Positions 5,696 to 14,364 of a stretch of 64,000 bases of DNA are shown in pieces. The position numbers were made by a program, and so were the translations under genes. Below the pieces are notes generated by a model. The model was given only the letters and a program-made list of their open reading frames with translations, made no database searches and had not been told where the DNA came from. How positions within the stretch are numbered: position 1 is the stretch's first letter; each line of letters begins with the position of its first letter. Origin of the DNA: a virus; IMG/VR virus record IMGVR_UViG_3300043409_001462, positions 109,385-173,384 of that record. One strand, 5' to 3'.

Positions 5696-5703
5696 TATAA
5701 ATA
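5696..5703 (+). promoter_or_regulatory. T4 late-type promoter box
   Basis: TATAAATA immediately after tRNA-Ser; would transcribe tRNA-Trp and the autotransporter-like gene. Confidence 0.55.
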
Positions 5704-5709
5704 AAAAGT

Positions 5710-5783
5710 ATCAGTGAAGTGTTACGGTAGCACATCGGTCTCCAAAACTGAGGGCGAGGGTTCGACTCCTTCCACTGGTGCCA
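5710..5783 (+). tRNA. tRNA-Trp(CCA)
   Basis: Acceptor 5710-5716/5773-5779, stem TCGGT/ACTGA, loop CTCCAAA (CCA), discriminator G, encoded CCA. Last tRNA of the main cluster. Confidence 0.93.
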
Positions 5784-5837
5784 TTTCATACAATGCTTTT
5801 GATGAAGATTTTGTCATATTCATCAAAGGAGTAATAT

Positions 5838-7568
5838 ATGAAAAAAATATTAGCGTTTATTGCTGCACTTTTCTGCGTAACTTCAGTATATGCACAAACT
5901 TTACCATCAGGTTCAATTGGTACAGTAACAAACAATACACCTAACACCTGGCAAACATTCACATACACATTCACACCATCAACAACTGGTGCTAACTTTC
6001 TCGGCTTTGCATTTCGTCAGGATCCAGCTTTCTGGACTTTCGATAATGTAAAGCTTACAGCTGCTGGTTCAACAACTAATCTTTTGACTAATGGTGCGTT
6101 TGACAATGGTGGTTCATTTAGTGTAACAACCAGCAATGGTCCATCATCCATTCAAGCCCCAACTAACTGGGGTGTTTGGTATCAGAATGGAACATATCCA
6201 GCCGCTGCTGGTCAGTGGCAAAGCTCAGGTGTTTGGTACGATGGTGCTGTTGGTACATTCGATGGTATCTATCAGGGCATAGTCCTACAAGCAGGAACAA
6301 CTTATACCATAGCCTTTGATGTCAGTGGAAACAATACTGCTAACACTAGCTCTATTCAGCTTGGTGCATATGGTGGCGCTTGTGCTGATGTATCGGTTTC
6401 ACCCGATCAATGTACTATTCCATCGTCTGTTGGCTTCACGACATTAGCAACTCCAGCTCAAGGCGCTTCTGCTGGTGGACCACCAACTCCTCCACCTGTT
6501 ACTCTTGTCAGCACTACAAACGCTCCATCAACTTCTGTTGCAACAACGGTAAATGGTACAGCTGTAACAGTTAACAATGTAGCTACTGGTGGTACAAATA
6601 ATGGTAGATGGATTGCTGTAACAAGAACAACAACACCTGTTACTACAAGACCATTTACTGTCACAACTGTGACAACTCCACACGCTACTGAAACTTATAG
6701 CGATGGAACAACTGTTACAACAAATGGTACTGCTGTAACAACTACTCAAACTGGTGCTACTGTTACTGTAGGTCAATCAACAGCTCAAACTGCTTCTGCT
6801 TCTGCTATTGCTCTCAAAGATGCAATGGCTATTAGTAGATTCAATCCATTTATTGTAGATGCTCTTGCAACCAAAGATGGTGCATGGGCAACTCCTTCTA
6901 TGGGATATGCTAAGACTGGTGGTTCATTTAGAACAAGTGGTCTTGGACTTGGCGCTCAGACAACTGTAGAAGAGAATACTTTTGGTATCGCTGGTACATT
7001 TGGTAAAACAAACAGTAGTGGTTATCTAAACTCTCAATCTCAAGCTGATACATATGGTGCAACTGCATATGTTTTAAGCAGACAGAGTGATATTTGGGTA
7101 AAAGGATCTGTTGGGTTCAATGTGTCAGAATATAACACAACAACATCACTTCCAGTGTTTGCTCTTATCAATCAGAGCAATGTAAGAGCTAAGAATTATT
7201 ATGCTGATGTGACATTCTACTCTGCGCAGGAGTATTTTGGCTTCAGACCGTTGGTTGGCGTTGTTGTAACTAACTCAACAATATCATCAAAGGCTCAATC
7301 AGGTTCGCCTCTGCTTTCAACATTACCGACTGATGATAGAGTTATCGAAGCTCGACCATATGCTGGTATCAGATTTGATATTGACCAGACATTTGGAATT
7401 GAAACAAGAGTAACACAATCAAAAGACTTCAAGACAGTTGGACAGGCTCGTTTGACTGCTAATCATGAAGTGTTCAAGGATGTGTTCTTCAACGTTCAAG
7501 CTGGGTTTGAAAAAGGTTCTGGTTACACAGCAGCTGTAGGTATGATTGGTTTGAAAATCAACTTCTAA
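5838..7568 (+). CDS. autotransporter-like outer-membrane protein
   Basis: 576 aa. Sec signal peptide (MKKILAFIAALFCVTSVYAQ). Residues ~21-200 are a beta-rich domain with Trp/Gly-rich strands like carbohydrate-binding modules. Residues ~210-310 are a Thr/Val-rich low-complexity linker. The last ~260 residues alternate hydrophobic and polar residues and end in the aromatic terminus GLKINF, as in outer-membrane barrels. Together this is a monomeric autotransporter plan. A phage-encoded copy could alter the host surface or block other phages (inference). A strong terminator follows. Confidence 0.65.
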   Translation: MKKILAFIAALFCVTSVYAQTLPSGSIGTVTNNTPNTWQTFTYTFTPSTTGANFLGFAFRQDPAFWTFDNVKLTAAGSTTNLLTNGAFDNGGSFSVTTSNGPSSIQAPTNWGVWYQNGTYPAAAGQWQSSGVWYDGAVGTFDGIYQGIVLQAGTTYTIAFDVSGNNTANTSSIQLGAYGGACADVSVSPDQCTIPSSVGFTTLATPAQGASAGGPPTPPPVTLVSTTNAPSTSVATTVNGTAVTVNNVATGGTNNGRWIAVTRTTTPVTTRPFTVTTVTTPHATETYSDGTTVTTNGTAVTTTQTGATVTVGQSTAQTASASAIALKDAMAISRFNPFIVDALATKDGAWATPSMGYAKTGGSFRTSGLGLGAQTTVEENTFGIAGTFGKTNSSGYLNSQSQADTYGATAYVLSRQSDIWVKGSVGFNVSEYNTTTSLPVFALINQSNVRAKNYYADVTFYSAQEYFGFRPLVGVVVTNSTISSKAQSGSPLLSTLPTDDRVIEARPYAGIRFDIDQTFGIETRVTQSKDFKTVGQARLTANHEVFKDVFFNVQAGFEKGSGYTAAVGMIGLKINF

Positions 7569-7573
7569 TTCGG

Positions 7574-7596
7574 GGGAGCTTCGGCTCCCTTTTTTT
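7574..7596 (+). terminator. intrinsic terminator
   Basis: GGGAGC-TTCG-GCTCCC followed by seven T residues; ends the autotransporter-like gene. Confidence 0.92.
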
Positions 7597-7600
7597 ATTA

Positions 7601-7608
7601 TCTAAATA
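7601..7608 (+). promoter_or_regulatory. T4 late-type promoter box (variant)
   Basis: TCTAAATA 30 nt before the start of the PP-loop gene at 7639. Confidence 0.45.
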
Positions 7609-7638
7609 TCAAATATGTGAATCGATTCGGAGTTTGAT

Positions 7639-8808
7639 ATGATCTATGGTTATCATCCTACATACTATAAACATTTTTTGAGAATTGCTTCTAAATATCC
7701 TAACGATAGCAGAGCGAAACAAATCTTAAACTTTAACTTCCACAGCAGAAAGGAAAATCCTCTCTGGTGGATTAGTCGTTTTATGCACAATCAAGTTCCA
7801 GTTGACAGAACTGATACATTTAATATTCTTAAGGTTGACACTTGGTCGATACCAGATGTAGATACATCATTCAAAAAAACATTCGATCAAATATGCTACG
7901 GAACAGCTACAGAATACTGGAACAATAATGACGACGTAAGCGTTCTTTGGTCTGGTGGATTAGATAGCACATGTGTCGCTATTGCATTCATAGAAACAAA
8001 ACCAGCTGGTAAAAAACTAACATTGGTAGGCACGCAAGAAAGCGTTGACGAGTATCCCTCTTTCTATGAACAGCATAAAGCTTTAATGAAGATTGATACT
8101 ACTGAAGAATTTTGGGGAAGGTTTAAATATCATCAAAATGAAACTCTGTATGTTTCTGGTGATATTGGGGACCAAATATTCGGCGGTGTTATAGATGAAT
8201 ATGCTGATCATAAAGACGAACCTTGGGAGAGCTTTATCGAGTGGAAAGATGTGTTCGAACAAAGTGCTTTCAATGCAGATAATTTAATCCGAGATTGGTA
8301 TAAGGATGAAAAAAGTTTATTCATCAAAAGATTTACTGAGTTCAATAAAAAAGCACCATTCCCAATCGTTACTATTTTAGATTTTGTCTGGTGGTTAACA
8401 TTTACAACTAGATTTAATGGTGCTGCAAACAACATAACAAATCTTGTCAATGCAGTTTATAAATTAGAAAAAGCTGCTATAGGAACAGTTAACTGTTTCT
8501 TTCACAACTACGAATTTGAACAATGGTCGATGCTTAATCATCATTTGAAATTTCCTGGCGGACCAGAAACATACAAACAACCTATCAAAGATTTTATTGC
8601 GAAGTACAATGGTGATATGGATTTTCTTCTCAATAAAAGAAAAGAAAAATCTACACCTCGCCTTTTAGGAAGCGATGATTGGTTTAAACAATGGCGCTTG
8701 AACGATTACTCAAATTATTATTTGATTATGTCAGATGGAACCATATATAATACTAAGAATGACATTCCTTTCGAACTGATGGTAAAGTCTTTAACATTTA
8801 TAAAGTGA
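7639..8808 (+). CDS. asparagine-synthase-like PP-loop ATP pyrophosphatase
   Basis: 389 aa. PP-loop SGGLDS at residues 105-110, followed by a second conserved site SGDIGDQIFGG (~172-182) like the asparagine synthetase C-terminal domain. No N-terminal glutaminase domain. Such enzymes adenylate a carboxyl group for amide formation; the substrate here is unknown. First of three closely spaced genes; the last is a distant paralogue with the PP-loop at the same position. Confidence 0.72.
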   Translation: MIYGYHPTYYKHFLRIASKYPNDSRAKQILNFNFHSRKENPLWWISRFMHNQVPVDRTDTFNILKVDTWSIPDVDTSFKKTFDQICYGTATEYWNNNDDVSVLWSGGLDSTCVAIAFIETKPAGKKLTLVGTQESVDEYPSFYEQHKALMKIDTTEEFWGRFKYHQNETLYVSGDIGDQIFGGVIDEYADHKDEPWESFIEWKDVFEQSAFNADNLIRDWYKDEKSLFIKRFTEFNKKAPFPIVTILDFVWWLTFTTRFNGAANNITNLVNAVYKLEKAAIGTVNCFFHNYEFEQWSMLNHHLKFPGGPETYKQPIKDFIAKYNGDMDFLLNKRKEKSTPRLLGSDDWFKQWRLNDYSNYYLIMSDGTIYNTKNDIPFELMVKSLTFIK

Positions 8809-8814
8809 GATGAT

Positions 8815-9567
8815 ATGGAAAGAATTATTGGAAGTGTTTTAGATGGTCACTATTATAATGATGATGGGTCTCGGAAGAAGATAGGAATATACTGTCAGCA
8901 AATAGATAGGTGGATTCTTATTGATGAATATGACATGTGGATTACATTTAAAACTGCACAAGCTTTATCATCAAAATTAGCAACTACTGTTTATATTCTT
9001 TCTGGTGATTTGCAGGGTATGAACAACGAGAACTGTATTGAATATAGCATCCTAAACAAAACGATATTCAAACGCAAAAACGTTGCTGATCTGATTCAAA
9101 ATCAAACTCCTACTATGAAAAAGGTAGTCGACGATAATATTGTTAAGGTTGGATTGCCTGAAGATTTTTTGTCAATTGTTGGGCGCAAGAAGTTAGAAAA
9201 AATGAAAAAATATGTAAATTTTGTTAACAAGTGTATCTACGGTGTAGAAATATGTAATTCTAAAAATTGGATTGATAATAAAACTGTAGCCATAGTATAT
9301 CATCCGAAAGAATGGAGCGATGTGATAACACCATATGAACACAAATCAGAATCAGATAAAAGTGTGTTCAGCGAAATCAATGGCGTTCTGTATTTTTCCA
9401 ACTCAGTTAAAGAAGCTAAAGCTGAGATAAAGAATTTGTTTCAATTTTATCTAGATGAATGTTTGGTATCGACCAATCTTGTAAACGTTTTTTATAATGT
9501 CATCAAAGAAAAAAATCCATTCTCAGAGTATGTCTATAAAACTTCTAACTTTTACAAAACTACTTGA
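8815..9567 (+). CDS. unknown protein between two PP-loop proteins
   Basis: 250 aa, lysine-rich, no recognised motif, no signal peptide or membrane segment. Lies 6 nt after and 14 nt before the two PP-loop genes, so likely functions with them, possibly as a substrate or partner. Confidence 0.7.
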   Translation: MERIIGSVLDGHYYNDDGSRKKIGIYCQQIDRWILIDEYDMWITFKTAQALSSKLATTVYILSGDLQGMNNENCIEYSILNKTIFKRKNVADLIQNQTPTMKKVVDDNIVKVGLPEDFLSIVGRKKLEKMKKYVNFVNKCIYGVEICNSKNWIDNKTVAIVYHPKEWSDVITPYEHKSESDKSVFSEINGVLYFSNSVKEAKAEIKNLFQFYLDECLVSTNLVNVFYNVIKEKNPFSEYVYKTSNFYKTT

Positions 9568-9581
9568 ACGAGTAAATCATC

Positions 9582-10889
9582 ATGATAACTTCAGACGAAA
9601 CACTTTATTTTTTTAACATAAGAGACCAGCAAAAGTTTTGGAAAGAAATTTATCCATCGGCTCCACCAGCAAGTAAATTTTATATTGACATCACAAAAAG
9701 AATAAACCCACATAGACTTTGTAATAGAAACGAAGGCGAGTGGAGTTTACCTTGGAAGCAACACGCTCCTGATAAATTTAAAATGCTTCCATACAATCCA
9801 AATTTTAATAAAACGTATGAAGAAGTAACTGATGAAAGAGCTATGGATATCAAACGAGGTATCCATGCTGGTAAAAAATATGCAGTGATGTATTCTGGTG
9901 GTATGGATTCTACCAGTGTTGTTGTCGCACTATTAAAGAACTTGACCAAGGAAGAATTAAAATGCGTTACGATATGCGCATCGATTCATAGTCTTGTAGA
10001 ATATCCCCTTTTCTGGCGCAAATATATTCAAGATAAATTTGAAGTTTTAGATTCCAACAAATATTTGTACGACGATTATATTGGTATGGGTTATACTCCT
10101 ATCACAGCTGATGAGGGTGATTGTATCTTTGGTACTTCTATCGGATTGCAACTTTATCATAATTACGATTATCTTGTTGGGTTGCAGGATCCTGCGGTGC
10201 AGGGTAATTTAATGAAATTGAAATATCGAATATCAGATGGTGATGTTCATTATAGTCTTTTTAAAGATGTTATCGCTAGATATTTTGCATATGACGATAC
10301 GCCTTCTGGATTAGAATTCGGCAGGTTACTTTATGCGAAGTATCATCGTAATATTATTACGTCTTCCGTGCCAATTTATTCTCTACACGATTTCTTTTGG
10401 TGGCTTATCTTCAACGTAAAATATTTGAATTGTTCAATCCGTGGCGCTATTTTCTTCAACGCTACAATGCCTTTCGATAAGTGCGTTGACTCTATTGAAA
10501 ACTGGTTTAATGGACCTGGATTTCAGTACTGGAGTATGAATAACAATAACAATGGATTGAAAATTAAAAAGACTCTAGCTTCATATAAACATATTCAAAG
10601 GAAATATATCTACGATTTCACCAAAGATGATTGGTATTTTTGGTACAAAACCAAGCTAGAATCTATGGGTAATTTGTCTGTCAAGGGTAAAAATGATATG
10701 TCTAAATCATTTACCAATAGCGTTATTGGAATTAATGATAAGAATGAGTATCTTTGTATCCCTGACCCTGATGATTTAGATTCAGTTGTCAATAGCAAAT
10801 ATCAAGGTGTGTATCATTATGGTCCAGATGTGAGAAATTTTTTCGAAGAATCATTAATGAAATTCGAAATAGACTGGATGGATGACTAA
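9582..10889 (+). CDS. asparagine-synthase-like PP-loop ATP pyrophosphatase
   Basis: 435 aa. PP-loop YSGGMDS with Ser at residue 105, then TADEGDCIFGTS (~184-195) matching the GD-IFG motif of the gene at 7639. Both share a C-terminal pattern around a Trp-rich FWWL segment (DFVWWLTF / DFFWWLIF) and QYWSMN / QWSMLN, so they are paralogues. No glutaminase domain. Confidence 0.72.
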   Translation: MITSDETLYFFNIRDQQKFWKEIYPSAPPASKFYIDITKRINPHRLCNRNEGEWSLPWKQHAPDKFKMLPYNPNFNKTYEEVTDERAMDIKRGIHAGKKYAVMYSGGMDSTSVVVALLKNLTKEELKCVTICASIHSLVEYPLFWRKYIQDKFEVLDSNKYLYDDYIGMGYTPITADEGDCIFGTSIGLQLYHNYDYLVGLQDPAVQGNLMKLKYRISDGDVHYSLFKDVIARYFAYDDTPSGLEFGRLLYAKYHRNIITSSVPIYSLHDFFWWLIFNVKYLNCSIRGAIFFNATMPFDKCVDSIENWFNGPGFQYWSMNNNNNGLKIKKTLASYKHIQRKYIYDFTKDDWYFWYKTKLESMGNLSVKGKNDMSKSFTNSVIGINDKNEYLCIPDPDDLDSVVNSKYQGVYHYGPDVRNFFEESLMKFEIDWMDD

Positions 10890-10892
10890 ATA
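10885..10892 (+). promoter_or_regulatory. T4 late-type promoter box (variant)
   Basis: ACTAAATA overlapping the stop codon of the second PP-loop gene, 58 nt before the DctP-like gene. Confidence 0.45.
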
Positions 10893-10949
10893 GAGTTGCA
10901 GGGGTCATGACCTGTATCATTTAACGTTAAATCAACATGGAGTTTTTTA

Positions 10950-11894
10950 ATGACAACTAATATTCGCTGGGTTATCGCCCATGAACCAGTAGATCTTTTC
11001 CTTAAGGTTGCTGATTCTTTTTCTAAGGAAGTAAACGAACAGACTAACGGTAAGTTCAATATCGAAGTTCTTTCGCTTACTGATTATTCTAAGAAGTATA
11101 ATGGTGGCAAGAAGGTATCTAAGAACGATCTTATGAACCTTATTGATACTGGCGCTATCGAAATGAGCCATATCTACACTACTTGGCTTGCAGACTACAA
11201 CAAGGACCTTCATGCCCTTGATCTTCCATTCCTATTCAAGGATCATGATCACGCTGACCGTGTTCTTGAAGGCGATCTTGGCAAGTCATTGCTTGCTGAC
11301 GTTTCTAAGACTTCCAACATCAAGGCAATGAGCTTCACTTACTCTGGCGGTTATCGTATCGTTCCTGCGAACTTCGCAGCTGATACTGTATCTGCATGGG
11401 AAGGTAAGGTAGTTCGTACTAGCCGTTCTCCAGTTGCTGTTGATACATTCAAGCTTCTTGGTGCAACTCCTCGTGCAGACATTGAACTTGAAGAAATGAA
11501 CTCTGCTGCTGACGCTGGCGTTATCGCTGCTGGCGAATCAACATATGTTCGTGTGTTCCCACTCGAGCAGAATAAGAGCTTCGAAGTTGTTAACGATACA
11601 GCTCATAGCTTGTTCCTAACTTCAATCATCGTGAACCAGGATTTCTTCAAGCAGTTCGATGCTGAAACACAGGAAATCTTTGCTAACGCTGCATTCAACG
11701 CTGCTCGTAAGGAGCGTCGTGAGTCTGTTGCTGATATTCCAAACATCCTTGCTCAGTGCGAAGCTACTGGCGTTAAGGTTGTTAAGATGTCTGAAACTGA
11801 AGCAGGCAAGTTCAAGGCAATCACATCTAAGGTTTATGAGATGTACGCTGACTACTTCACTCCAGGTCTTGTGCGCAAGCTCCAGGTTGCTTAA
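10950..11894 (+). CDS. TRAP-type solute-binding protein (DctP-like) without signal peptide
   Basis: 314 aa. Follows the DctP fold in order: IRWVIAHEPVDLFLKVADSF, an early NGKFNIEVL strand, DLPFLFKDHDHADRVLEGD, GGYRIVPAN, GKVVRTSRSPVAVDTFKLLGATP, and a C-terminal helix rich in Glu/Lys. Family members bind carboxylates in the periplasm, but this one starts straight in the first strand and has no signal peptide, so it should stay in the cytoplasm. Codon use is more GC-rich than neighbours. No TRAP permease genes nearby. Confidence 0.78.
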   Translation: MTTNIRWVIAHEPVDLFLKVADSFSKEVNEQTNGKFNIEVLSLTDYSKKYNGGKKVSKNDLMNLIDTGAIEMSHIYTTWLADYNKDLHALDLPFLFKDHDHADRVLEGDLGKSLLADVSKTSNIKAMSFTYSGGYRIVPANFAADTVSAWEGKVVRTSRSPVAVDTFKLLGATPRADIELEEMNSAADAGVIAAGESTYVRVFPLEQNKSFEVVNDTAHSLFLTSIIVNQDFFKQFDAETQEIFANAAFNAARKERRESVADIPNILAQCEATGVKVVKMSETEAGKFKAITSKVYEMYADYFTPGLVRKLQVA

Positions 11895-11915
11895 TAGCTA
11901 CTAATAAATAATACA

Positions 11916-11942
11916 GGGGTGGGGGAAACTCCACCCTTTTTT
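11916..11942 (+). terminator. intrinsic terminator
   Basis: GGGTGG...CCACCC stem (11917-11922/11931-11936) followed by six T residues. Confidence 0.88.
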
Positions 11943-11964
11943 ATGATAACTGATGGAGACTTAT

Positions 11965-12219
11965 ATGTTTAATTTTCTTTCTTCTAAGTGGACTGAGCAA
12001 CAGCGTCGTAGCATCACTAAAGTCGTCACTTGGAGAATTCTCGTTACAATCACAAATTTTGTTGGTGGATGGCTTGCCTCTGGATCTTGGCAAGTTGGTC
12101 TTGGTGTAGTTTCATTTGCGCTTGTAGTCAACTCAATTCTTTATTGGTTTCACGAGAGAGCATGGAATCGTACTGACTGGGGTAAGCAGGTTAAAGAGCC
12201 TGAGGAAACTCCAATTTGA
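11965..12219 (+). CDS. DUF2061 membrane protein
   Basis: 84 aa. Pattern RSITKVVTWRILVTITNF then a second hydrophobic segment and LYWFHERAWNRTDWG, typical of DUF2061. Two membrane helices. Start at 11965 is preferred because GGAG sits 6 nt upstream and overlaps the ATG at 11953. Its TGA stop is part of the next promoter's -35 box. Confidence 0.8.
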   Translation: MFNFLSSKWTEQQRRSITKVVTWRILVTITNFVGGWLASGSWQVGLGVVSFALVVNSILYWFHERAWNRTDWGKQVKEPEETPI

Positions 12220-12244
12220 CTATTTCTATCGATTGAGGTATAAT
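12216..12244 (+). promoter_or_regulatory. sigma70-type promoter
   Basis: TTGACT (12216-12221), 17-nt spacer, TATAAT (12239-12244). The -35 box contains the stop codon of the DUF2061 gene. Confidence 0.85.
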
Positions 12245-12267
12245 ATATTCAATCGATGGAGAAAGAT

Positions 12268-13086
12268 ATGACACCACTTATATGGACATGCGTATACGGA
12301 GGAGATGATTATTTCAATATCCTCCGTATCAGTTTAGAATCACTAATCAAGTATGGAAAATACAAGCGTAGCCTGTATATTTTTTCTGATAAGGATCAGC
12401 AACAAACACTTCAATATGTACCAACCGAACTTTGGTCTTGGACGATAGTTCTTCCATTCCCAGAAAAAGCGCACATCTCAGCAAGATATGAATGTTCCAG
12501 TTATCTACCGAAGGACTACGACGTTTATCTTTACGTAGATACAGACATCATCTACGATGCATCAGTATGGCCAATGCTTTATGACATCAAAAATTCAGAG
12601 AAGCTGTGCTTCACTAGCGAAAAGCATCTCTACCCAAATCTTCAGGCGAAAATTGGTTCGCTTCGAAACGGTAGCGCGTACAACTCTGAATGGTTCGGCT
12701 TGGCTATCGCTCATCAGGATGGTAGTTTGGAAGATTGCTACCTACCAATCATCAACTCAGGCGTCATAGGCTCGAACGATTTGGACGAGTTGATAACCGT
12801 ATGCTGTGATATTAAAGCCAAGCTCAAGTACATCGATCCAAAATACCTCCAAGAGTTTGGCGACCAACCCGTAACGAATTATGTAATAATCCAATACGGT
12901 TGCGAAACGAATATTACCAGATACGTTCACTTCGTCAATTCGGCTCCACCAGAGCTACACGTACGTAATGGGGTGGGGTTGCGAGGAATGGTTCATTTTT
13001 TGTGGGCTGGAAGCCTCAAATACGCCGAAATGAGCCAGTACCTAGACCTCCTAGAGCGGATGGGACTGGACGCTCCTCAGGGCTAG
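12268..13086 (+). CDS. glycosyltransferase (GT8-like, DxD)
   Basis: 272 aa from ATG 12268 (GGAG 8 nt upstream; the ATG at 12256 overlaps that site). YLYVDTDIIYD supplies the DxD metal/nucleotide-sugar motif and INSGVIG matches the acceptor-side motif of GT-A enzymes acting on nucleotide sugars. Acceptor unknown; could act on DNA or on a surface polymer. Codon use is slightly more GC-rich than neighbours. Confidence 0.7.
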   Translation: MTPLIWTCVYGGDDYFNILRISLESLIKYGKYKRSLYIFSDKDQQQTLQYVPTELWSWTIVLPFPEKAHISARYECSSYLPKDYDVYLYVDTDIIYDASVWPMLYDIKNSEKLCFTSEKHLYPNLQAKIGSLRNGSAYNSEWFGLAIAHQDGSLEDCYLPIINSGVIGSNDLDELITVCCDIKAKLKYIDPKYLQEFGDQPVTNYVIIQYGCETNITRYVHFVNSAPPELHVRNGVGLRGMVHFLWAGSLKYAEMSQYLDLLERMGLDAPQG

Positions 13087-13087
13087 A

Positions 13088-13195
13088 AATACTTCTATAA
13101 TACTTGTTTTTTACTTGTAATACTTACAGTCATGAGAGTATACACAAAGCAAGAAAAATCGCCTATACTGTGATTTTTTAGTATTCGCAAGTATT
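13088..13195 (+). repeat. AATACTT repeat cluster (possible operator)
   Basis: Three direct AATACTT copies (13088, 13099, 13119), one inverted AAGTATT (13189-13195) and a related GTATT (13181), all upstream of the promoter at 13203. Spacing of 11 and 20 nt places the direct copies on one helix face. No gene in this 170-nt gap. Confidence 0.45.
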
Positions 13196-13202
13196 AAATC
13201 GG

Positions 13203-13230
13203 TTGACTTTTCCTCTAGATAGGGTACAAT
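13203..13230 (+). promoter_or_regulatory. sigma70-type promoter
   Basis: TTGACT, 16-nt spacer, TACAAT, upstream of the gene at 13259. Confidence 0.75.
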
Positions 13231-13258
13231 ATATGTAACCTAAAGAAAGGAGCACCGA

Positions 13259-13474
13259 ATGACCCGTCATAATCCCCGCCTCGTACCCGAGTTCCTCGCC
13301 CGATACCCCTCCGTAGACGGCTATACTCTCATCTGTGTCTGTGAGGAAATCAATCGCCGTACTCAAGCTGGAGTTGGCGTACAGGGTATCCTAACTCAAG
13401 CTCTGCTTTTAGACAACGCTGGTCAATACCTAGCTCGAGTCTGTGAGTCACTTCAAGCCCAACAAAGTGCTTGA
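13259..13474 (+). CDS. small early protein, unknown
   Basis: 71 aa, AAAGGAG ribosome site and own promoter. No recognised domain. Its TGA stop forms part of the next -35 box. Confidence 0.7.
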   Translation: MTRHNPRLVPEFLARYPSVDGYTLICVCEEINRRTQAGVGVQGILTQALLLDNAGQYLARVCESLQAQQSA

Positions 13475-13499
13475 CGAGTTTCGCGAATTACGCTATAAT
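13471..13499 (+). promoter_or_regulatory. sigma70-type promoter
   Basis: TTGACG (13471-13476), 17-nt spacer, TATAAT (13494-13499); drives the 13527-14540 cluster of small genes. Confidence 0.85.
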
Positions 13500-13526
13500 A
13501 TATCTACGGTTGAAGAGGAGAACGAT

Positions 13527-13781
13527 ATGAACCCCACCTACACGAAGATCCCCCTCGAAAAGCTCGACGAAGTTCGTACGGCTCTTAATGCCAAGCTCAA
13601 GGCGCATAGCCAAGCTACTGGCTTTCGCTATAAGACCCGTACCTTTTACCTCGGTCCCCGTAAGGTTTATGGCGGTCGTCGTCAGGGTACTACCAACAAG
13701 AGCGACGCCTATAGCGCCAAGCTTGCCGTTTACGAGGATAATGGTCGTTACGGTTACTTTGATATCGCCTACTACGTTTGA
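13527..13781 (+). CDS. small early protein, unknown
   Basis: 84 aa. Start chosen for its GAGGAG site and because it follows the promoter at 13471. Basic and Tyr-rich middle. Not recognised. Confidence 0.7.
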   Translation: MNPTYTKIPLEKLDEVRTALNAKLKAHSQATGFRYKTRTFYLGPRKVYGGRRQGTTNKSDAYSAKLAVYEDNGRYGYFDIAYYV

Positions 13782-13791
13782 GGAGAAAGCT

Positions 13792-14073
13792 ATGAAACTC
13801 GACGATTATGATTTTGATATGACTGCCAAGGCTGTGTTCGCGATGAACCCTTCGGCTCCCCAAAATTACGATACCTGGGAGGACCTGAAGTCCTTCATGG
13901 TTTCCATGGCGTACACCTACGGTCACAAGACCAACTCTTTCAGCACCAGTGGATTCCAGCTGACTTTCTTTCCGAGCTCTAATGACACAGATATTAGCTG
14001 TCGTTCGTCTGTTTCGTCTTTTGTTGCGCTTGAGTATGTGAAGCGTATGACCCTCGTCAAGGAGAATGCATAA
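13792..14073 (+). CDS. small early protein, unknown
   Basis: 93 aa, GAGGAG site upstream. Acidic N-terminus, no recognised domain. Stop overlaps the next start. Confidence 0.68.
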   Translation: MKLDDYDFDMTAKAVFAMNPSAPQNYDTWEDLKSFMVSMAYTYGHKTNSFSTSGFQLTFFPSSNDTDISCRSSVSSFVALEYVKRMTLVKENA

Positions 14074-14258
14074 TGTTTATCGCAAAACCCAACCTGAATA
14101 ACTCACTCGGTCAAAAGACTTTCTCCGATATGGAGGCGGCTGTTACCTACCTCGAGGAAGCCACTGGTTACAAGATGGATTTTGTTACCGACAAGCGTAC
14201 GAAGGAGCGCACTTATGACTGGGAAATCATCGGCAAACTCAAGCGTGTCAAAGCGTAA
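14073..14258 (+). CDS. small early protein, unknown
   Basis: 61 aa, coupled to the previous gene by a one-base overlap (TAATG). No recognised domain. Confidence 0.65.
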   Translation: MFIAKPNLNNSLGQKTFSDMEAAVTYLEEATGYKMDFVTDKRTKERTYDWEIIGKLKRVKA

Positions 14259-14364
14259 CCCATTCGCACATGAGCTTAACGATGCAAAGTTTCGGTTGCG
14301 CATCGTTAAGCCACGTAAGGGCAAAGGTTCTTATTCTCGCAAGGAGTCAAAATTATGGGTATGA
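14215..14364 (+). CDS. 49-aa basic phage protein, overlapping genes on both sides
   Basis: Starts inside the previous gene in another frame with an AAGGAG site 6 nt upstream, and ends inside the next gene. Sequence is strongly basic with a KRNPFAHEL...KFRLRIVKPRKGKG core, a pattern seen in small conserved phage proteins. Function unknown. Confidence 0.65.
   Translation: MTGKSSANSSVSKRNPFAHELNDAKFRLRIVKPRKGKGSYSRKESKLWV

Noticed and set aside
6458-6776. Minus-strand ORFs opposite the Thr-rich linker of the autotransporter-like gene
   Set aside because: Low-complexity antisense frames with no start signals.
13088-13195. Replication origin
   Set aside because: Only short AT-rich repeats; no further origin features can be supported from this window.
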